The notes beneath the pieces are model-generated. The model was given only the letters and a program-made list of their open reading frames with translations. It made no database searches and had not been told where the DNA came from. The position numbers and the translations under genes are program-made. Positions 7,921 to 16,119 of a DNA stretch of 24,975 bases are shown one piece after another. Position 1 is the stretch's first letter. The number at the start of each line of letters is the position of its first letter. This DNA is from Planctomycetota bacterium (lineage in GTDB: Bacteria > Planctomycetota > UBA8108 > UBA1146), in contig NZJA01000064.1 in assembly GCA_002691835.1 (NCBI GenBank), positions 1-24,975 of the forward strand, given 5' to 3'.

Positions 7921-8589
7921 TCAGTGAATCTCTTTGACGCTGATCGATTGGGCCAGCTCTCCACTGATCGCCAATGATCGATCCTTACCGGGAACGCGGA
8001 GCAATAGTGGTCCACCTGCAGGCTCACGAGCTTCAATCATGACAGAGACCCCCGGGCGAACACCTCTCTCACCCAGCCAGTTCAAAACTTCCGGCAAGGC
8101 ATCCACCACTCTGACAATTTCCAAACTGACAGAGAGTGGCGCCTGGCTGAGTAATAGATCCTGAACTGTGGGAAGCTTGCCCTGTCGATCTGGAATCGGA
8201 GAACCATGAGGATCACGATCTGGATAATCGAGGGCCTCTTCCATTCGGCAAATCAGATCTTCACTGACCGAATGCTCTAGCCGCTCAACCTCTGAATCGA
8301 CCCGATCCCATGGAACACCCAATATTGTCGCAAGGTAAGTTTCCAGAATCCTGTGACGCCTTACTGTTTGCAGTGCCAGTCCTCGACCATCGACCGTCAG
8401 GCGAACGCCATGGTATCGCTTATGATCCAACCAGCCCCTGTCACAAAGCTGCTGAACCATACTGGTCGCCGATGGTGGAGAGACCCCCACCCGCTCTGCG
8501 ACCAGACCCGTGGGAATCCACCGGACGTCATCATCGTCGGCTAATTTCCAGATTGCCCTGAGATAGTTCTCTTCTGATTCGCTCGGCAA
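7921..8589 (-). CDS. DtxR/MntR-family metal-dependent transcriptional regulator
   Basis: An iron/manganese-dependent repressor type protein expected to control metal uptake. The frame is open upstream with ATGs at 8673 and 8646, but TTG at 8589 is preferred. It follows GGAGG by four bases and yields MPSESEENYLRAIWKL, the family's normal N-terminus, and 222 residues (DtxR has about 226). Domains: winged helix (1-75, with GVSPPSATSMVQQL recognition region), dimerization (75-140), and a C-terminal SH3/FeoA-like domain (about 145-222). Ligand positions by eye: His79, Glu83, Asp98, Glu102, Glu105 and His106. Glu in place of Cys102 resembles MntR Glu99, which favours manganese. The residue aligned with DtxR Met10/MntR Asp8 is Asn8, which is unusual. 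Transporter genes converge on it tail to tail. Confidence 0.9.
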   Translation of the reverse strand: MPSESEENYLRAIWKLADDDDVRWIPTGLVAERVGVSPPSATSMVQQLCDRGWLDHKRYHGVRLTVDGRGLALQTVRRHRILETYLATILGVPWDRVDSEVERLEHSVSEDLICRMEEALDYPDRDPHGSPIPDRQGKLPTVQDLLLSQAPLSVSLEIVRVVDALPEVLNWLGERGVRPGVSVMIEAREPAGGPLLLRVPGKDRSLAISGELAQSISVKEIH

Positions 8590-8755
8590 TTTTCCTCCGG
8601 GCTGAAAAATGACTTCCGCTATGACCCATCCTGTGATGTCATCCATGTGAGTCGAGCCAGACGGCTGTGGCATCCCGCCCTAAACTTCTGGCAAAATGAT
8701 GACACGTGCGCAGGCAATTTCATACGTCTTAGCCTGTGCAGAAAGAGAGAAGCCC
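8590..8755. other. Divergent intergenic region between regulator and thioesterase
   Basis: If the TTG (8589) and ATG (8756) starts are right, these 166 bases hold both divergent promoters. No convincing -35/-10 pair or long inverted repeat was found. If longer starts are used (8673 and 8696), only 22 bases remain, too few for two promoters; that is an additional argument for the shorter genes. Confidence 0.4.
8594..8598 (-). promoter_or_regulatory. Shine-Dalgarno GGAGG deciding a TTG start
   Basis: On the minus strand GGAGG is followed by AAAA and then TTG (8589-8587). The spacing is slightly short, but the resulting protein matches DtxR in length and N-terminal alignment. The upstream ATG candidates have no comparable site. 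Confidence 0.5.
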
Positions 8756-9220
8756 ATGAGCTCTTCCGATTCCAATCAAAATAGCCGGTCAGTTGTCGAC
8801 CTTGACTACCACTTCACAACGACCGTCAAGGTTCGCCTTCCGGAAACGGATGCCATGGGTATCGTTTTCCACGGGAATTACTTTACCTACCTTGAAGTGG
8901 GCAGGGTGGAGTACCTACTGAACCTGGGTCTCGCTGAAGGCTTGCGTCCGATTCGTGACTTCGAGAATGTGGTCGTCAACGCCCACCTCGATTTCAAGTC
9001 TCCTGCCCGTCTTCACGATGTACTCTCCATCGATGTCTGTACCCAGGAAATTCGCCATAGCTCATTCACCTTTGCAGTGCGAATCCGTCACAAAAGTGAA
9101 AATCGGCTGATCGCCAGTGGTTGGACGACCCATTGCGCGATTGATGACGATTTTCAACCCATCGAAGTTCCCGACAGCTTCCGTGCTACGATTTCCAAAT
9201 ATGAAGGTTGGGGTTCCTGA
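8756..9220 (+). CDS. Acyl-CoA thioesterase, YbgC/FadM-like hotdog (4HBT) family
   Basis: A 154-residue single hotdog-fold protein when started at ATG 8756, which follows a purine-rich GAGAGAAG; an in-frame ATG at 8696 would add 20 residues of unconserved sequence. The signature V-x-x-x-E-T-D-A-M-G-I-V-F-H-G-N-Y (25-42) matches the YbgC motif (D-T-D-A-x-G-x-V-x-H-x-x-Y). Asp32 is the expected catalytic residue, with His39 nearby. Later strands (VVVNAHLDFKSPARLHDVL, RHSSFTFAVRI) fit the family. It should hydrolyse acyl- or hydroxybenzoyl-type CoA thioesters in the cytoplasm. YbgC homologues are often linked to envelope or phospholipid metabolism, but no Tol-Pal genes are nearby. The HIT gene begins three bases after its stop, so the two are probably cotranscribed. 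Confidence 0.85.
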   Translation: MSSSDSNQNSRSVVDLDYHFTTTVKVRLPETDAMGIVFHGNYFTYLEVGRVEYLLNLGLAEGLRPIRDFENVVVNAHLDFKSPARLHDVLSIDVCTQEIRHSSFTFAVRIRHKSENRLIASGWTTHCAIDDDFQPIEVPDSFRATISKYEGWGS

Positions 9221-9223
9221 TCC

Positions 9224-9619
9224 ATGGCCACGATCTTTTCGAAAATCATCGCAGGAGAGATCCCATGCCATGAAGTTTGGCAGGACGCTGACCACCTGGC
9301 ATTCCTCGACATTCGACCTGTCCAGCCGGGCCATTGCCTCGTCATCCCCAAAGAAGAAATCAGTCACATCACGGAGATGTCACCGGAGGCCCACGCCAAA
9401 TTATGGGCTGCTGTTCACCACGTTGCAGGAAAACTAAAGATCGCCACCGGCTGTGAACGAGTGGTCTACATGGTCGTGGGTTGGGAAGTCCCCCACGTCC
9501 ATGTTCATCTCATTCCCACCGACTCAGCAACGGATGTTGGATTCCCAGAACCCTGCGAATTTGATGCGGCAGAGTTCCCGACCTGGGCTGAGCGAATCAG
9601 CTCAGCCCTTCCCGCTTAA
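9224..9619 (+). CDS. HIT family nucleotide hydrolase/transferase
   Basis: A 131-residue histidine-triad protein. The HIT motif HVHVHLIP is at 91-98, with His93 the expected nucleophile by comparison with HINT1 His112. N-terminal features are also typical: IFSKIIAGEIP (4-14), FLDIRPVQPGHCLVIPK (27-43). HIT proteins hydrolyse purine nucleoside phosphoramidates or dinucleoside polyphosphates. This one lacks the usual Gly-Gln (GGR) ending of Hint proteins and instead has DVGFPEPCEFDAAEFPTW, so the exact substrate is open. It follows the thioesterase by three bases and converges with the metalloprotease gene, with 16 bases between stops and no obvious terminator hairpin. Confidence 0.9.
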   Translation: MATIFSKIIAGEIPCHEVWQDADHLAFLDIRPVQPGHCLVIPKEEISHITEMSPEAHAKLWAAVHHVAGKLKIATGCERVVYMVVGWEVPHVHVHLIPTDSATDVGFPEPCEFDAAEFPTWAERISSALPA

Positions 9620-9635
9620 TTCCCGTTTCAGCCGA

Positions 9636-12620
9636 TCAAGGGCAATTGCTCTGTGATTGGCACGTGGGTAAACCATCCGTCTCAGTCGGATCAATTCCAC
9701 AAGAGGGATAAGGTGCGGATGGTGGAGATTCACCACCAAACAGAAAGCCCACTATTCCCACAGGGTCGGCGATATTCACACTCCCGTTATCTCCGTAGTC
9801 CGCGGAATCGACACATTCGATGACAAACCCTTCAAAGAGATACTGAAGAACCGTCACGGCGTCTGAAACATCGACACTTCCATCGCCATTGGCATCGCCC
9901 CGTGTGAAAACAGGCCCCTCAAAGCAGACTTTTTGAGCGATCTCAAAATCGTCCACCGCCATCTCAACAATAGATCCCTGACCTGTATCAGAGGCCATAA
10001 ATCGGACCTGCATGGTCGACGTCAACGGGATGAGAGATTCGACCGGGAATGAATGAAAGACCCAACCACCATTGGTATCCGGTCCACTCTGAGGACCCAA
10101 TACCTCGACCCCTACCCAGTTCGTGAGGTCATTCGTGATTTGGATGGTGGCAGTATCGGTGTATGGAGATGCGCCTGTACCATTGGAATACCAGCGCCAA
10201 TAGGAGATCTCGACGGGATCAGTGGATCCCGCAAATTGAGAGAGATCGAAGACTGGAGACTTCAACGTCGTTTCACCGCCATCGATATCATTTTCTCCGA
10301 GGGCTCCACCCGGGGGACCCTGACCGGTAACCCATGCGAAGGCACCACCAGTGCCATTTCCACTCTCCGGCTGAGCAGCTGTCCCAATGGGGTCCACTCG
10401 AACCCAAACACCTGTTGTTGCGGTGTCGGTCGCCTCACCCACGGTCCAGCCATTATCGGATTCCATATCATCCGAGAAAGACACATCGACCTGACTGATC
10501 ACTTCAAGGCTGAAAGGGGCTGCCGAGCCTGTTTCCGGAAGCAGAAACTCAGCTCCCGATTGATCCAAAAAGCGGAAGTAAACTTCCACTTCACCACCAC
10601 AACCCTGTCCCGGGAGTTCGACGATAAAATCAGTTCCACCCAGCCAGTTAATCGGAGTGACGGTGAATGCTCCCGCTCCACCCTGGCGATACCGGAGTTG
10701 CCCTGAAGAGTTATCCACCACGGTCGTTCCCGAAATAGCGGTCACTCGTATCGTCTCAGCGATATTAGGGTTCAAGTTTGCGGGCAAGCCATCAGGGAGC
10801 ACCAAAGTCAGGGGTGGAGAAACCGGACAATCAATTGAGTGAGTACCAAACACGCTGCAAATCAAATCGAAATTCGGCGTACCATTCGCAAGCGTGCCAT
10901 CATCATCGTCGAGAACCAGAACCTCAATTGCGGTCTCCGGGTGAGCACTGGAATCGCCGATTCCACCGATCGTCACCAAAGACCAGTCGACAAAGAGTTG
11001 CTGAGTAAACTCAAGCCCCGGCTGGGAACCTAGCAATGAACCAAATGATTCCCTGAGTAACCAGAAACAGGAACCAAGAATCTGACCACATGTATGCACC
11101 GAAGTACTTGGACATGGGTACTGAATATTGGCGGCAATCGGATCACGGACTTCAGTACCTGGTCCGAGGAAGCCTCGGCCAATGATTGGGTCATCCAAAA
11201 TCAGCATACTGACCACATCTGAGAACCCTTCACCGAAACCACCTTGTGCTAATCCAAGGCGGTTAACGATGAAATGCCCGTACTCATGAGCAACGACACT
11301 TGCAAAACTGGTATTGACGCACCCTCCTCCTTCTTGGAAGAAGTTGATGCTCTGCTCACCAGGACTGAAAAATGCATTACAGGTATCAAGGAGATTGACA
11401 TTCGCAGTGAGCGAAACATCAATGCCCGGATTTCCTGTGGTTCTGGAGCGAATGAAATTATGCGTCACATGCGTAAAATGATAGGCGTTGACCTCGGCAA
11501 CTGTTTTTGGATCATACACAGGGTTCATGACCAGATCCGCAGGCCCTGGTGGTGTAGCAGTCAGGGATGAGAAGATGTTTGCACCATCATTATTGACGAC
11601 AGAGCACCATGAACCCGTCAGATTTGCCAATACTTCGACGGGGTCCACTCCCCCGTGGGGAATAACAAATGCGCCACCCGACTGAGAAACCGCATTTGCG
11701 CCTCCCGTGATTCCGACATTCAGTCCCTCCAAGGGAGTACTCTGAGGAGGATTCGTTCCGGTATCCGGCTGTAATCCCTGAGTCACTTGAGCCGTCACGG
11801 TCCCTTCCACATCGACGTGGAGGATTTGGTTTTTCACCGCAAGAGTCTCGCCTGTTTCCGGATCGATGCTGATCGCCCAGTCCTGTTCCTGCTCGGGTCG
11901 AAGCCCGGTTGCAACAACTCGATAAACTTTACGACTTTCTGCTCTCCTTGAAGCGCTCGGTTCGATCAATAGTTGTGCAGGTTTCCAGTTCAAATCTGGC
12001 GACCCGGTCCACTGGCTTCGGGCCTTTTGAAGAGCTTCTTCAGGGGAGATCAATACTGCGGAGTATCCGCCGACAGGCTCCAGGGCGAGATGCCCAGCTG
12101 CATAGACGAGCGAGCGCTCACCGGTGTGCGTATCGGGCCTGGTGAGAAAACGAACTGCAGAATTCTCCACCGGAGTCCCATCCACGACCTGGCGATATGC
12201 CAGAACAGTGGCATCTCTGGTGGGCAGATCCGAAGCAAAAATCAATTCGAGATCAAAACGATTTAATCCGAAAAGCGTCGAGTACTTTGATAGAAAGTCG
12301 TTGATGAGAGATTCGTCGGTCTCCCCCCATGCGAAGGGTGCCCCATAAAGATAGAGCCGGCCGAATGCATCTCTCTCCGACTGAACTTCCGGATGGACCT
12401 GAAGGAAATCCCGTAGAGAAGTGTCGATTTCTTCGGCGTGGGGTCTCTCTTGCCAGTCGGACTCCGTCGCGATTTGACTGAGAGCGGATCCGGTCAGACT
12501 TAGAAAAAGACAAACCACTATAATTCCGAAGAGGCTCCAATCCTTTCTCGAGGCAAGACCTCGAATAAAAGGAGTCTGTCCAGAATTCCCAGTAATAAAG
12601 GACCCATATCGATCCGACAT
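9636..12620 (-). CDS. Secreted M36 (fungalysin)-like zinc metalloprotease with jelly-roll and dockerin-like tail
   Basis: A 994-residue secreted protein with ATG at 12620 preceded by GGAAGG. Residues 1-48 form an extended signal peptide (hydrophobic FGIIVVCLFLSLTG, then ALSQ). A pro-region (about 60-270) resembles FTP/PepSY inhibitory propeptides (AYRQVVDGTPVENSAVRFL). The catalytic region has HEYGH at 445-449, where His445 and His449 bind zinc and Glu446 is the catalytic base; Glu464 in GEGFSD is the third ligand. A beta-sandwich and a jelly-roll (about 730-900, DDMESDNGWTVGEA...) follow. The last ~85 residues are an EF-hand/dockerin-like module (GDANGDGSVDVSDAV, DYGDNGSVNIADP, YPSCGIDPTETDGLPTC). 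It is paralogous to the gene upstream of it at 12992-15829. An extracellular protein-degrading role is inferred from these motifs. Confidence 0.9.
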   Translation of the reverse strand: MSDRYGSFITGNSGQTPFIRGLASRKDWSLFGIIVVCLFLSLTGSALSQIATESDWQERPHAEEIDTSLRDFLQVHPEVQSERDAFGRLYLYGAPFAWGETDESLINDFLSKYSTLFGLNRFDLELIFASDLPTRDATVLAYRQVVDGTPVENSAVRFLTRPDTHTGERSLVYAAGHLALEPVGGYSAVLISPEEALQKARSQWTGSPDLNWKPAQLLIEPSASRRAESRKVYRVVATGLRPEQEQDWAISIDPETGETLAVKNQILHVDVEGTVTAQVTQGLQPDTGTNPPQSTPLEGLNVGITGGANAVSQSGGAFVIPHGGVDPVEVLANLTGSWCSVVNNDGANIFSSLTATPPGPADLVMNPVYDPKTVAEVNAYHFTHVTHNFIRSRTTGNPGIDVSLTANVNLLDTCNAFFSPGEQSINFFQEGGGCVNTSFASVVAHEYGHFIVNRLGLAQGGFGEGFSDVVSMLILDDPIIGRGFLGPGTEVRDPIAANIQYPCPSTSVHTCGQILGSCFWLLRESFGSLLGSQPGLEFTQQLFVDWSLVTIGGIGDSSAHPETAIEVLVLDDDDGTLANGTPNFDLICSVFGTHSIDCPVSPPLTLVLPDGLPANLNPNIAETIRVTAISGTTVVDNSSGQLRYRQGGAGAFTVTPINWLGGTDFIVELPGQGCGGEVEVYFRFLDQSGAEFLLPETGSAAPFSLEVISQVDVSFSDDMESDNGWTVGEATDTATTGVWVRVDPIGTAAQPESGNGTGGAFAWVTGQGPPGGALGENDIDGGETTLKSPVFDLSQFAGSTDPVEISYWRWYSNGTGASPYTDTATIQITNDLTNWVGVEVLGPQSGPDTNGGWVFHSFPVESLIPLTSTMQVRFMASDTGQGSIVEMAVDDFEIAQKVCFEGPVFTRGDANGDGSVDVSDAVTVLQYLFEGFVIECVDSADYGDNGSVNIADPVGIVGFLFGGESPPSAPYPSCGIDPTETDGLPTCQSQSNCP

Positions 12621-12991
12621 AATGCCTTCCCCCCGCCTCGCTGTGCCAAATTACCTAATCAGGTCTCATTCACACTGATGCACATAGAGGGAAAATTCAA
12701 CAGCCGTTGGGTTTCCAACTTGCCTGAAATTGACTCGACTGATCGCGGCTTGATCCAAAGATCTCTCTATTAGAAATTCGAAACAGATACCGCTCATCGA
12801 TTCAATTCAGGTTCGCTACAGATTTATTGCAGGTTTTTATTGCAGGTTGAAAATCAGTAACACGGCTGATCGTGGTGTAATCAAGTAATGTGCATCAGCG
12901 GCTATTTTAGAGTGTCATTTGCACAAGAGATAGCACCTATATCTCGATAGCTGGAGAGTTTCAGATCCATAGGTCCCTTGTAAGGAACTGA
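12621..12991. other. 371-base intergenic region between the two metalloprotease genes
   Basis: No credible coding sequence. It should hold the promoter of the 9636-12620 protease and the 3' end of the preceding protease transcript. It contains a perfect 13-base tandem duplication (12823-12848) and an imperfect 12-base palindrome ACCTAATCAGGT at 12653-12664, near the protease start. No hairpin with a T-run was found after the stop at 12992; GTCCCTTGTAAGGAAC just beyond that stop is symmetrical but leaves only a two-base loop. Confidence 0.5.
12823..12848. repeat. Perfect 13-base tandem direct repeat (two copies)
   Basis: TTTATTGCAGGTT occurs twice head to tail without spacer. It lies in noncoding DNA about 200 bases upstream of the protease start at 12620. 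It may be a slippage product or a pair of activator sites; nothing else supports either. Confidence 0.7.
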
Positions 12992-15829
12992 TCATGGACA
13001 GATCTGGAAATCCTGACAATCAAGCGCATCAAAGGTGGAATCGGATCCACATGTCCCATTCAGGGGAAGCCCCCCACCCCCAAACAGCGCCTGGAGCAGA
13101 AGAATGGCATCTCCCACATTCACCTGGCCATTATCGTCGGAATCGCATGCGTCCTCACAGGAAAAGTCATTCGTTGCTCCGAAGAGAACTTCCAATAGTT
13201 GAACGACATCGCTGAGGTCATTCGAACCATCCCCATTGCAGTCAGAAGCAATGTAATCACTGTTGACCGGAGGAGGAGGAGGCGGCCCCGTGACATCACA
13301 CTCAATCGTTCGAATCTCAATCAGGTCGACACCCGCTTCAACGATGCTTCCCCCACCCAAATCACCGGTATGAAAACGGAGACGAACAGAGTTACCCAAA
13401 GAACCCCCAACGGGGATCGAGAAGGAGTTCTGGAACCAGCCTCCACCGGCATGGGGATGCCCAGGACCAATCTCTTCAACGACAATCCACGAGCCTCCTC
13501 CATCGAGACTTTTTGAAACCGTAAGAGTGTCATCAGGGGTACTCGCGGATGCATTATTGCAGAACCAACGCCAATAACTGACTTCATGGCCGACCGCTGA
13601 ATCCAAAGCAAAATCAAGGGTCGTCAGTGTGGTATCACCAAAATCGATATCTTCGGCTCCGAGGGTCCCTCCCGGAGTACCTAAACCGGTGAAATAACCC
13701 GCAGAATCACCCGCTGTTGAAGGAACTCCAGCTGAAGCCTGTGCGGCAGTACCAACCGGCTCTCCCCACTCCCAACGCCCGACAAGTGCCGTATCTGAAG
13801 GCAAAGAAGTACTCCAGCCCGGATCGTTGGCCAGCGACTCCTCCTGTGCGACGGCAAAGGAGGTCGCCACCAAAGTCGTCAACGGCTGACTCGAACCCAA
13901 GGCAGGAAAAAGTGTGACGAAGCCGTTTTGATCGGGTACCCGGATATACCATTCCAGAGCTACCAAGCAGAACTGAGGCGGAATCTCACCGACCAGTTGA
14001 TCATTACTTGCATTCTCTAAAGGTGCACTGAGCCAGTTTGAACTTCCCACCTCGCGGTAACGGATCTCCGATTGCCCGGAAGCAGGACTAGAAGACACCG
14101 AAGTCCAGGAAAAGGTGACTGGCTGAGCAACTTGTGGAGGCATCAAATCAGAAGGGCCATCCAAAAGGGTCAAGATCAGGGTCGCAAGGTCTGGACAAAC
14201 CAGCCCACCGGCAACCGCAGCATTACAAATCTGATTCCAATGAGGGGTCCCATTACTGAGGTCATTATCGACATCATTGGCCAATAAAACTTCCAAGACC
14301 ATTTCATCTCGGATCGGATAGCCGTTGATCCCACCTATCGTCAAAGAGGACCAATCGACGAACAACTGCTCGAGAACTTCCTGCCCCTGAACGATTCCCA
14401 GATCTGATCTGAGGTTCTCCCCAAGATTGAACCAGAATTTCCCGAGAGCCTGACCACAGAAATGAATGCTGGAACCACAGGGGACCGTAACTGACGACCC
14501 GGAAACATTACGGACGTGGTTGCCGGGGCCCGAAAAGTCGCGGCCGATGATGCCTTCCTGAAGGAATACTATGGCAAGTGCGTCTCCGTACCCTTCACCA
14601 AAAGCCCCCTGAGATAGATTCAGCGAATTAACGACGTGATGCCCAAACTCGTGCAAAACAACACTAGAGTATGCGCTGTCGACACAACCTCCTCCCGCAC
14701 GCAAAAAGCGCAGAAGTTGCTGGGATGGATCATAAAATGCATTACAAGTTCCGGACATCCCCGTCGTTGCATTAACCGGAGAAGACATTGCGGGAAAGCC
14801 TCCGGCTGATTCCATATAAAGCTTGTAACCCTGATCGATGAAATGGAAAGCATTCAACTGGGCGATAAGATCGGACTCTCCATTGGCATCCATCGTTATA
14901 TTCAGGTTTGAGGAAGTGGCCTGTTCCGAAGTTGTCATCGGCGTTGTCACTAAACTCGAAACACCGCCCCAAATTCCGTTGAGCTCGGCGAGAACCGTGA
15001 AACTGTTCTGATTGGAAACTAATGAAAAGTTGCCATCGCTCCCTGCATAGACCGAATCGCCTCCCCCACTCAATCTCACACCGCTGATCGATTGGACGCT
15101 GACCCCTGAACTTCCTTGAGGCCCGGTGCCAGTTGTCCGGGTGGCCGAAACAAATCCGTTGACATCGAGAGAACACACGATTTCATTTGCAGAGTAGAGA
15201 TCTCCGCTTACTGCCGAATAATCGACCTGCATCGTACTATGAAGACTCTCGTCGAGAGACCTTCCATAGAAGACCCAGCACAATTCCGCACGATCGCCTT
15301 CCCCCCTCACAAACTCAAGAACCGGACGACTCCATGATCGCTCAGGGAAATCGATTCCAGGTTGAAGCTCAGAAGCAGGAAAGAGATCTTTCTCAGAGTG
15401 GGCAGGCTGCCAGGTCACTCCTCTAAATGCACGAAAATGACAAGACCATCGACCAGAACCATCTTTCGACATCAGCATTCTGCCAACGGATTCTCGAACA
15501 GGAATGCCGTGCAAGACCTGGACCCATGCGAGAACGACCCGTTTGGGGGATAGCTCACGGATCCACTCGAGCTCTAAAGTGGATGCGGTCGACTCACCGA
15601 GCTGATCCGTCGCATCCACGAGCGCTGCCACCAGAAGATCCTCATTACTGAGACCCCGACCCGTTTTTCGAAGGTCGACCCCCCCCGCTTCCAAGGAACT
15701 GGAAATGAGGAGTCCTAATTGCAGAATTATCAGAGGCAAGATCCTGGATATCTGAGAATCCAGACCTTGTAAAGGATCGAATACGAGAAGGAAGCCGTCA
15801 ATTCTAGACTTTAATATCTTATGAAACAA
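12992..15829 (-). CDS. Second secreted M36-like zinc metalloprotease with dockerin-like tail
   Basis: A 945-residue paralogue of the next gene. The only workable start is TTG at 15829: no ATG or GTG lies between the upstream in-frame stop and the signal peptide. The signal is long, with hydrophobic core ILPLIILQLGLLIS and cleavage near SLEAGG. The pro-region has VLAWVQVLHGIPVRESVGRML, matching the paralogue's QVVDGTPVENSAVRFL. The zinc site is HEFGH at 393-397 with Glu412 in GEGYGD. Downstream matches include IIGRDFSGPG, LEQLFVDWSSLTIGG and LSNGTPHWNQIC. A jelly-roll domain (about 680-860), a PPPPPP linker and a dockerin-like module (CNGDGSNDLSDVVQLLEVLF, SDDNGQVNVGDAILLLQALF, CGSDSTFDALDC) follow. 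Divergence between the paralogues suggests different substrates. Confidence 0.88.
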   Translation of the reverse strand: MFHKILKSRIDGFLLVFDPLQGLDSQISRILPLIILQLGLLISSSLEAGGVDLRKTGRGLSNEDLLVAALVDATDQLGESTASTLELEWIRELSPKRVVLAWVQVLHGIPVRESVGRMLMSKDGSGRWSCHFRAFRGVTWQPAHSEKDLFPASELQPGIDFPERSWSRPVLEFVRGEGDRAELCWVFYGRSLDESLHSTMQVDYSAVSGDLYSANEIVCSLDVNGFVSATRTTGTGPQGSSGVSVQSISGVRLSGGGDSVYAGSDGNFSLVSNQNSFTVLAELNGIWGGVSSLVTTPMTTSEQATSSNLNITMDANGESDLIAQLNAFHFIDQGYKLYMESAGGFPAMSSPVNATTGMSGTCNAFYDPSQQLLRFLRAGGGCVDSAYSSVVLHEFGHHVVNSLNLSQGAFGEGYGDALAIVFLQEGIIGRDFSGPGNHVRNVSGSSVTVPCGSSIHFCGQALGKFWFNLGENLRSDLGIVQGQEVLEQLFVDWSSLTIGGINGYPIRDEMVLEVLLANDVDNDLSNGTPHWNQICNAAVAGGLVCPDLATLILTLLDGPSDLMPPQVAQPVTFSWTSVSSSPASGQSEIRYREVGSSNWLSAPLENASNDQLVGEIPPQFCLVALEWYIRVPDQNGFVTLFPALGSSQPLTTLVATSFAVAQEESLANDPGWSTSLPSDTALVGRWEWGEPVGTAAQASAGVPSTAGDSAGYFTGLGTPGGTLGAEDIDFGDTTLTTLDFALDSAVGHEVSYWRWFCNNASASTPDDTLTVSKSLDGGGSWIVVEEIGPGHPHAGGGWFQNSFSIPVGGSLGNSVRLRFHTGDLGGGSIVEAGVDLIEIRTIECDVTGPPPPPPVNSDYIASDCNGDGSNDLSDVVQLLEVLFGATNDFSCEDACDSDDNGQVNVGDAILLLQALFGGGGLPLNGTCGSDSTFDALDCQDFQICP

Positions 15830-16115
15830 ACCCGAATCCCACCCTGGATTACACCATCATATAGATTTTCTGTGCTCTTTGACGACAGCCATGCGCTGAA
15901 TCAAGGGGCAACAACCTGCTTCTCAATGGGCCGTTCAATAATGGCAGACCAAATCGATCTAATATAGATCGCCTGACTGCTTTGTCTAAAGTAACAGCCT
16001 TCACCTCGGCAAGCGACCGGTCATTCTGCTTTTAAAATCGGCCCAGAGGTTCGTGCCATTGGGGAAATCGCCAGAGCTCAATCCATAAACTTATGCCAGC
16101 AATAATGTTAGAGCA
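15830..16115. other. Intergenic region upstream of the TTG-started metalloprotease
   Basis: 286 bases without a supported gene. It carries the presumed promoter of the metalloprotease and the 3' end of the methyltransferase/DUF423 transcript. It contains the perfect palindrome at 15955-15971 and an inverted repeat at 16102-16119. No RNA gene was recognised. Confidence 0.5.
15955..15971. promoter_or_regulatory. Perfect 17-base palindrome, candidate operator
   Basis: CGATCTA-ATA-TAGATCG is a perfect 7-base inverted repeat with a 3-base centre, 126 bases upstream of the metalloprotease start (15829). Its length and symmetry suit a dimeric regulator. It is too loop-poor and has no T-run for a terminator. 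It contains two GATC sites, which matters if the neighbouring adenine methyltransferases act on GATC; that link is speculative. Confidence 0.35.
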
Positions 16116-16119
16116 TTAT
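16102..16119 (-). terminator. Weak stem-loop overlapping the DUF423 stop codon
   Basis: ATAATG-N6-CATTAT is a perfect 6-base inverted repeat spanning the end of the DUF423 gene. It is A/T-rich and has no following T-run on the minus strand, so termination by it is doubtful. Confidence 0.2.

Noticed and set aside
10053..10706. 217-codon open frame on the plus strand inside the metalloprotease gene
   Set aside because: The opposite strand encodes a clear secreted metalloprotease through this stretch; the plus-strand translation is Arg/Thr/Cys-rich and shows no domain.
16102..16119. Intrinsic terminator after DUF423
   Set aside because: The 6-base A/T-rich stem lacks a T-run, so it is listed only as a weak stem-loop.
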